A DNA stretch of 64,000 nt, taken from NCBI RefSeq assembly GCF_900108485.1, contig NZ_FNXF01000001.1, positions 372,001 to 436,000 on the forward strand, read 5' to 3'. The notes under the pieces are model-generated. The model was not told the DNA's origin. It saw nothing but the letters and a program-made list of their open reading frames with translations, and searched no databases. Of the stretch, positions 59,740 through 64,000 are shown piece after piece (position 1 is the stretch's first letter; every line of letters starts with the position of its first letter). Position numbers and translations under genes: made by a program. Source of the DNA: Rheinheimera pacifica. Its GTDB lineage: Bacteria; Pseudomonadota; Gammaproteobacteria; Enterobacterales; Alteromonadaceae.

Positions 59740-60204
59740 ATGCCCCGAGACCATGCAACTGAAGCTGATTACTATCTATACGGTATCGAGCTGGGAATAC
59801 TTGGCTTCGAAAAAGCGATTGAATGGGCAGACAGTATCATAGAGTTAGAAGCTGAACCGGAAGTAGAAATCATTGATATCGCATTGGCTGCTCCCAAGGG
59901 CCGCAATGGTGTTATGGACGCTCTGAAAGAGGTAAAAGGTGTAAGAGATCCTCAAATGGCTGGAAGAATGCTGTTGAGAGATCTTAAATCACTTTTACAA
60001 AATGGAAGCAATTTAAAAGCTATATCTAGCAAAGCTTTAAATGTTACTTGGGTTACCCAAATGCCTGAAGAAATAAGATGGAAATTTGATCATATCGACG
60101 ATGATATATCACTTGCGAAGCAGGGCATCTACTCTGATATTGAGCAATGCAAAATTGAGCTAAAAGAAATGTTGGAACTGTACCAATATCATGAAGCAAC
60201 CTAA
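59740..60204 (+). CDS. Unknown cassette protein (cassette 2)
   Basis: A 154-residue acidic, mostly helical protein with no signal or membrane segment. I do not recognise it. It begins PRDHATEADYYLYG and contains DPQMAGRMLLRDLKSLL. It is flanked by two almost identical attC sites; its stop codon lies in the 5' end of attC 3. The frame is open back to 59683, inside attC 2, which is not used. Possibly an immunity or regulatory protein, but this is a guess from neighbours. Confidence 0.8.
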   Translation: MPRDHATEADYYLYGIELGILGFEKAIEWADSIIELEAEPEVEIIDIALAAPKGRNGVMDALKEVKGVRDPQMAGRMLLRDLKSLLQNGSNLKAISSKALNVTWVTQMPEEIRWKFDHIDDDISLAKQGIYSDIEQCKIELKEMLELYQYHEAT

Positions 60205-60280
60205 CAAGCGCCATCAAAAACGCGCCCGTTGGGCGCTCGACTCGCAACAAGTTGCTCGCGTTTGTGGCGGGCGTTAGGCT
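60199..60280 (+). other. attC site 3
   Basis: Runs from ACCTAAC to GCGTTAGGC and matches attC 2 with only a few differences (GCGCCCGTTGGGCGC in the inner stem). The pair defines cassette 2 exactly. Confidence 0.88.
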
Positions 60281-60313
60281 ACATATTTTGACGATCGTAA
60301 TCCAAGGATAAAG

Positions 60314-60868
60314 ATGACTGAAAAGAAATTCAAAGCATTAAAATACTACGTGATTGCAGTTACTGTATTTTTCGTAGCTGGACATCTGTTGTGGGAGCAT
60401 TTAAATGGTGGAGTAATAAGCCATAATTTACTGCATCGTTCAGATTATCCCGCAATATCAAATTGGTGGGGACTATTAATTCTCCCATTCTTGGCTTGGC
60501 TTTCTACAGTACGGATAGAGAAGCGTGCAGCTCTTCAATCTGGTGACGCGCCAGTAAGGGCAAAAATTTTACGGGTTGTACTCATCGGTTTTTTCGGCAT
60601 GCTGGTCTTGAGTCTTGTACAGTCACTAAGTTTTAGTGTTGGCTACGAGAACGTTGCAATTTACTTGTCTTTAGGTTTGGTAGTAGTCGGTTTATTCCTG
60701 CCTATATACAGAGCGGAGTGTCTTTTTGGTTATGTATTTGGCTCAATAGTTTTTACTGGAGCAATAATTCCGCTTATAGGTATATTGGTAATAGCGGGGA
60801 TTTCATGGTTTTCTCACGTATGTATAAAGCCATTAGTTTTTCGAGTTATTAGGGCGCAACCACAGTAG
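60314..60868 (+). CDS. Unknown membrane protein (cassette 3)
   Basis: A 184-residue protein with four or five hydrophobic helices (about residues 10-30, 50-65, 85-108, 115-130, 140-168). I do not recognise the family. It starts at ATG after AAGGATAAAG, 34 bases past attC 3. It is AT-richer than the core genes. As an isolated inner-membrane cassette protein its function is open. Confidence 0.75.
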   Translation: MTEKKFKALKYYVIAVTVFFVAGHLLWEHLNGGVISHNLLHRSDYPAISNWWGLLILPFLAWLSTVRIEKRAALQSGDAPVRAKILRVVLIGFFGMLVLSLVQSLSFSVGYENVAIYLSLGLVVVGLFLPIYRAECLFGYVFGSIVFTGAIIPLIGILVIAGISWFSHVCIKPLVFRVIRAQPQ

Positions 60869-60872
60869 TCTA

Positions 60873-60950
60873 GCCTAACAATCCGCGTCATTCTGGGCCT
60901 TCGGCCCCTGCGACGCTCACAAGTTCGCGCGCATGCGCGGGGCGTTACGT
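60873..60950 (+). other. attC site 4
   Basis: GCCTAAC to GCGTTACGT, with inner stem GGGCCTTCGGCCC and CGCGCGCATGCGCG. It follows the membrane-protein cassette. Confidence 0.82.
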
Positions 60951-60972
60951 TTTTAAGTAGGAATCTGAGAGA

Positions 60973-61515
60973 TTGAGTTACTACGAGCTAACCGATGATA
61001 TTAATTTTCCGAACCGATGGTACCTAGGTGATGTTGCTTTTGCTGACAATTGGGAATTGGCAAAGCACCTTGATCCTGAGCGGGAGTATGAGGTTGAGGT
61101 CTATCGCGATGGCTCAGAAATGGACTACACACACAATGAAGCGTATGGCGTCAGTGTGGTAAGCAGAAAATTCAAAGAGGCTCTGGCTGGTATTTCTGGT
61201 ATCGCATTCGCTAAGGCAAATATTATTGGCAATAGGCCAGACGGCGAATTCTATATAATGGCTGTCGCCAATGAAGTTGAGTGCATTGACGAAGAAAAAT
61301 CGGAATTCCAGAAGTTCGAGGTAGATGATCCTGTCCGACCTGATAAGGCTGGTGAGTACAGAGGTTTTTTCAAGATGGTAGTCGATCCGAGAAAATGTAC
61401 TGGCTTCCATATATTTCGGATTAAGGGATTTATTATTGCGGTGGTCGTGAGCGTTCAGGTAAAACAAAGATTAGAATCGGCAGGGGTTTTGGGTGTGCAA
61501 TTCAAGTGCGTATAG
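60973..61515 (+). CDS. Imm11-like (DUF1629) immunity-type protein (cassette 4)
   Basis: A 180-residue soluble protein with NRWYLGDV near the N-terminus and FKEALAGISGIAF, resembling the Imm11/DUF1629 group that neutralises polymorphic-toxin domains. The family assignment is by resemblance and moderate. The start is TTG at 60973 (SYYELTDD) with GAGAG upstream. No cognate toxin is in the window. The stop lies just before attC 5. Confidence 0.65.
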   Translation: MSYYELTDDINFPNRWYLGDVAFADNWELAKHLDPEREYEVEVYRDGSEMDYTHNEAYGVSVVSRKFKEALAGISGIAFAKANIIGNRPDGEFYIMAVANEVECIDEEKSEFQKFEVDDPVRPDKAGEYRGFFKMVVDPRKCTGFHIFRIKGFIIAVVVSVQVKQRLESAGVLGVQFKCV

Positions 61516-61524
61516 CAAGTCAAA

Positions 61525-61676
61525 ACGTAACAAGCGAAATCAAAAGGGTCAGTGTCATTGATTTTGGATTAAGACATATGAATAGCAGAAATATCAATGA
61601 CTCTGACCCCGTAGATCTTCAAATGCAGAAAAGTTCGTGTTTTAGTACGGATTTTTGCGCCTAATAAACGTTAGAG
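61525..61676 (+). other. attC site 5, interrupted by a palindromic element
   Basis: ACGTAAC, then AAGCG, at the left, and GCAGAAAAG, TTCGTG, AGTACGGATTTTTGCG and AACGTTAGAG at the right are attC halves. The right half matches attC 1 closely. Between them lie about 85 bases that contain the inverted repeat at 61546-61610, so this attC is split. Confidence 0.75.
61546..61610. mobile_element. Palindromic mini-element (REP/MITE-like)
   Basis: GGGTCAGTGTCATTGAT at the left mirrors ATCAATGACTCTGACCCC at the right, with two or so mismatches and an AT-rich loop. No transposase is encoded. The left flank and arm (27 bases from 61538) recur exactly at 62674-62700. Such GGGTCAG-type palindromes resemble REP sites mobilised by REP-associated tyrosine transposases; that link is inference. 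Confidence 0.65.
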
Positions 61677-61683
61677 CAAACAC

Positions 61684-62562
61684 ATGAATATACAAGATGA
61701 AATAGATCGGTACTGGGACGCGTACTACGAAGATTCTGGTTGGAAGCTAGATCCAAGATCTAGATTCAGAGGTATAAGAGATACAATTTCCGAAAGGTCT
61801 GTAGTCGGTGCAAGTGAGCATTATGAGCGTTGGAAATCTATATTAGAGTTTGGCATAGAGTGGTTGTCTTATGTTCATTTAGCTTTATCAAAGAATGATG
61901 ATGCTGGGCCAAGAAATGAAAAATCAAGAGCAGCATGGGCGTTAACAGGTGCAGCGACAAATTTCGCTTGCTCAGTTAGAGATACATGCATCGCTGGTCA
62001 TGAGACACCCTCAAAAGCACTGTTGAGAACGCTTACTGAAACACTATATCTTTGTATAGCTATTCTCTATGACGAGAAATTGGGACTTGATTATACTCAA
62101 GCGCAGGATAATAAAAAGGTAAAAGATTTTTGGCATACAAGTGCTTCACCTAAGAATTTGCACTTGAGGATTATCGAAATTGAAAAACAGTTTGGGTTAG
62201 AGCAGGAGGCAATTGATGTCTTCACCAAATACAGGATGAGTGACTATGAAGTGATGTCGCAAGCCTCTCATCTCTCCTTCGAACTTGCTTGCCAGACCTG
62301 TCTGCCAGAACCAATAGAGCGTGCTGGAGTTGTTGCGGTTGGTATTTGGGGGTGTGCAAGTAATCAAGCATTAACCTCTCTTTCAAAAGCGGCAAGAACA
62401 ATATGGTATTTTTCTAAGCTGTCATACCCAAGGATTATGACGCTCGCCGCAGAGAGAAAAAGAGGGTTGCTTGATTTTGATTGTGAAGATGAAAATCATA
62501 GAGCTATAGATGCAGGTTACAAATTATACTCCCATATAATATTGGAAAATTGGAATGAATAG
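61684..62562 (+). CDS. Unknown cassette protein, possibly DUF5677-like (cassette 5)
   Basis: A 292-residue soluble, helix-rich protein. TPSKALLRTLTETLYLCIAI resembles the helical core of DUF5677-type proteins often found in cassettes and defence islands; this is a loose resemblance. Conserved-looking Arg, Glu and His residues (SQASHLSFELAC) might form a site. It starts eight bases after attC 5. No intact attC follows it. Confidence 0.7.
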   Translation: MNIQDEIDRYWDAYYEDSGWKLDPRSRFRGIRDTISERSVVGASEHYERWKSILEFGIEWLSYVHLALSKNDDAGPRNEKSRAAWALTGAATNFACSVRDTCIAGHETPSKALLRTLTETLYLCIAILYDEKLGLDYTQAQDNKKVKDFWHTSASPKNLHLRIIEIEKQFGLEQEAIDVFTKYRMSDYEVMSQASHLSFELACQTCLPEPIERAGVVAVGIWGCASNQALTSLSKAARTIWYFSKLSYPRIMTLAAERKRGLLDFDCEDENHRAIDAGYKLYSHIILENWNE

Positions 62563-62758
62563 TTCTAACACATATGAGCCTTCTCGGAGTCAATAGGTAA
62601 AACCGCTCTTCTGGCCGCGCTAACGGGCAGGCCTTTGCTAGGAAAAGGGAGCGTAGCTAATTAATCACGTGGGAATCAAAAGGGTCAGTGTCATTGATTT
62701 CTGATCCCTTAGGTCTGGAACCGGCTAAAACCAGTCCCTTGCGCAAGCCCGGGTCGGG
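62563..62758. other. Right edge of the cassette region
   Basis: GTTCTAAC at 62562 looks like a 5' attC core, but no matching GTTAG end is found, so the last attC is missing or degraded. The 27-base motif at 62674-62700 repeats the arm of the mini-element at 61546. A short stem AGCCCGGGTCGGGCT lies just downstream of the MipA gene's stop. Confidence 0.5.
62674..62700. repeat. Second copy of the mini-element arm
   Basis: Twenty-seven bases identical to 61538-61564 (centre GGGTCAGTGTCATTGATTT). Only one arm is present; right of it, CTGATCCC gives a shorter, imperfect partner. Confidence 0.8.
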
Positions 62759-63586
62759 CTAAAATATATAAATAAATCCGATGCCTACTTCGGCTTCATA
62801 GTTGCTGCGGGCGATGGGGCTATTGCGCACGTCGCTACTAAAATGCTCATACAGCGCCTCGGCGAAGATCTGCCAGTTCTTGTTGATATTATGCCGGTAG
62901 TTGTAATCAATCCCGATGGAGCGTAAGCCGCCACTCAGCCTGGTTTCGTCTAAGCCCGATGCCGCCGACTGCTGTGCGGTGATGCCGAAACCTGTATTGG
63001 CATATTTGCTGTCGTGAAATACTGCCACGATATTAATTTCCGAACCGGAACCGTCGGTTTTATCGCCAAAGCGGCGGCCGACACCAAACAGGCCAAGATT
63101 GCCGTTGTCTCCGGTCACCAGCCGGCTTACCAACCAATAACGCCAGTCGTTGCTAAACGCCCGCCGTGCCTGCAGTACTACTTCAAACCCCTCTTCGGTA
63201 TCACCAAGTCCGTCCAGACGACCATCATCAGAGTCACTTTCTTCGCGGCCCTCATCAAAGCCTATTAAGGCTTCCAGTAACCAGGTGTCAGCACGCAGGC
63301 CTCGCCAGCCCAAAGCTTCACCGGCAAAATAGAAGATGTCATTACCGCGGCGCCACTGCACAGCGCCCGCTGGCTGTATTTCAACACCAAATTCGTCTGA
63401 CCCTTCGTAGGCAGTTTCATATTCAATACCCAAGCCCAGCCCGAAAGCCCAGCCATCTTTACCTCTGGTGAAGTCGTCTACTGAGGGCAAAGGGACCAGC
63501 GCCGTTTTGCCGTCTTGCGCCAATGCTGTTTGAAAGAAAAAACCATGTATGAAAATGATTAGCAGTAGACCGGTAAAGTTTTTCAT
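62759..63586 (-). CDS. MipA/OmpV family outer-membrane protein
   Basis: A 275-residue protein with signal peptide (KNFTGLLLIIFIHGFFFQTALA), alternating beta-strands and a terminal aromatic (GIGFIYIF). WAFGLGLGIEYETAYEGSDE and FGVGRRFGDK are typical of the MipA/OmpV family, linked to peptidoglycan-enzyme scaffolding or general outer-membrane roles. It is leftward at the right edge of the cassette region and probably belongs to the core chromosome. Confidence 0.85.
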   Translation of the reverse strand: MKNFTGLLLIIFIHGFFFQTALAQDGKTALVPLPSVDDFTRGKDGWAFGLGLGIEYETAYEGSDEFGVEIQPAGAVQWRRGNDIFYFAGEALGWRGLRADTWLLEALIGFDEGREESDSDDGRLDGLGDTEEGFEVVLQARRAFSNDWRYWLVSRLVTGDNGNLGLFGVGRRFGDKTDGSGSEINIVAVFHDSKYANTGFGITAQQSAASGLDETRLSGGLRSIGIDYNYRHNINKNWQIFAEALYEHFSSDVRNSPIARSNYEAEVGIGFIYIF

Positions 63587-63861
63587 GTAAAACCTCCTGT
63601 ATGAGTTCGCAGAACGGCACCCGGGTGTAGGGTTGATTGTTAGATATACGTGTAATTTTGTTGAGAGATCTCAGATTGGCGCTTTTTATTTGAATTTCCG
63701 ATTTGCACTGGTTTTTCAAATTATTAAGGGCAGATAAAAATTAACATCTATCTTTAGCAGAACCTCGCCTCGCTTGGTGGGCGAAGTGAAATACTTTATT
63801 TATATAGCAAAAGAGTAAAACGGTGACAGGCTCAGCCTCTTCTGAGCCTGAGCCTGATAGT
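63587..63861. other. Intergenic region upstream of the MipA gene
   Basis: AT-rich sequence that should contain the mipA promoter on the minus strand. A perfect 9-bp hairpin, CAGGCTCAG/CTGAGCCTG at 63827-63850, lies just downstream of the leftward gene that ends at 63862 and may be its terminator, though the T run is poor. Confidence 0.5.
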
Positions 63862-64000
63862 TTAATTTGTGGCCCAGATCGCATGCCAGGCGGTTACTTG
63901 CAGTTGCTCGATAAAGCTATTGAGCTCTGCGTTTTCCACATCATCTGCATTGATCAGCACTATCAGCGCATTACGGCTAGCTCTGTCCAGTAGCAACAAG
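63862..64000 (-). CDS. C-terminal end of an unidentified protein
   Basis: The last 46 codons of a leftward gene entering from the right edge, ending ...FIEQLQVTAWHAIWATN. The open frame LLLDRASRNALIVLINADD precedes it. There is too little to identify a family. Confidence 0.5.
   Translation of the reverse strand, partial: LLLLDRASRNALIVLINADDVENAELNSFIEQLQVTAWHAIWATN

Noticed and set aside
62562-62672. Possible sixth attC after the last cassette
   Set aside because: A 5' core-like GTTCTAAC is present, but no 3' GTTAG core or stem.

Overview
The window looks like the chromosome of a heterotrophic marine or freshwater gammaproteobacterium of the Alteromonadales/Chromatiaceae type (Rheinheimera, Alishewanella, Arsukibacterium and relatives). 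That is a judgement from gene order and protein resemblance, not from a search. Most of the window is gene-dense core genome with moderate G+C.

Layout. 1-9600: the start of a secreted subtilisin-type protease, divergent oxyR, the queosine/secretion block queA-tgt-yajC-secD-secF, a rhodanese, a TraB-like protein and suhB. 9725-17088: a seven-subunit Mrp-type Na+/H+ antiporter operon (mrpAB fused, then C, D, E, F, G) that runs by overlap into a YbdG-type mechanosensitive channel. 17416-24295: ferredoxin-NADP reductase, then a 1082-residue regulator (winged helix, STAND NTPase, membrane segment, TPR region) with a small DP-EP family partner, a PAS-GGDEF protein and a secreted pectate lyase. 24354-35488: metabolic and surface genes (thioesterase, TauE transporter, SixA, purH, fis, dusB, phosphoribulokinase, extracellular nuclease, purD, exported methyltransferase). 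35659-42543: trmJ-cysE-iscR-iscS-iscU-iscA-hscB-hscA-fdx, the iron-sulfur assembly operon, with two IscR-type sites before iscR. 42689-56705: porin plus phosphate-binding-like protein, ndk, the rlmN-pilW-rodZ-ispG-hisS-yfgM-bamB-der cluster, and a large PLP decarboxylase. 56827-57615: a second ferredoxin-NADP reductase with a strong Fur-box match upstream.

57700-62760 is the accessory part. A ccdAB toxin-antitoxin pair and chaC are followed by a run of integron gene cassettes, recognised by their attC hairpins. The cassettes carry a barstar-like inhibitor, an Imm11-like protein, a membrane protein and two unknown proteins. No integrase lies in the window. One attC is split by a palindromic mini-element whose end recurs at the right edge of the array. 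A MipA/OmpV outer-membrane protein and the tail of an unidentified gene close the window.

The best candidates for undescribed biology are the winged-helix/STAND/TPR regulator with its DP-EP partner, and the integrase-less array of orphan immunity-like and unknown genes. Secondary points are a PilW protein fused to two LysM domains, a tandem repeat that multiplies start codons in mrpE, and a family of dispersed palindromic intergenic repeats. No tRNA, rRNA, CRISPR array or phage was seen.
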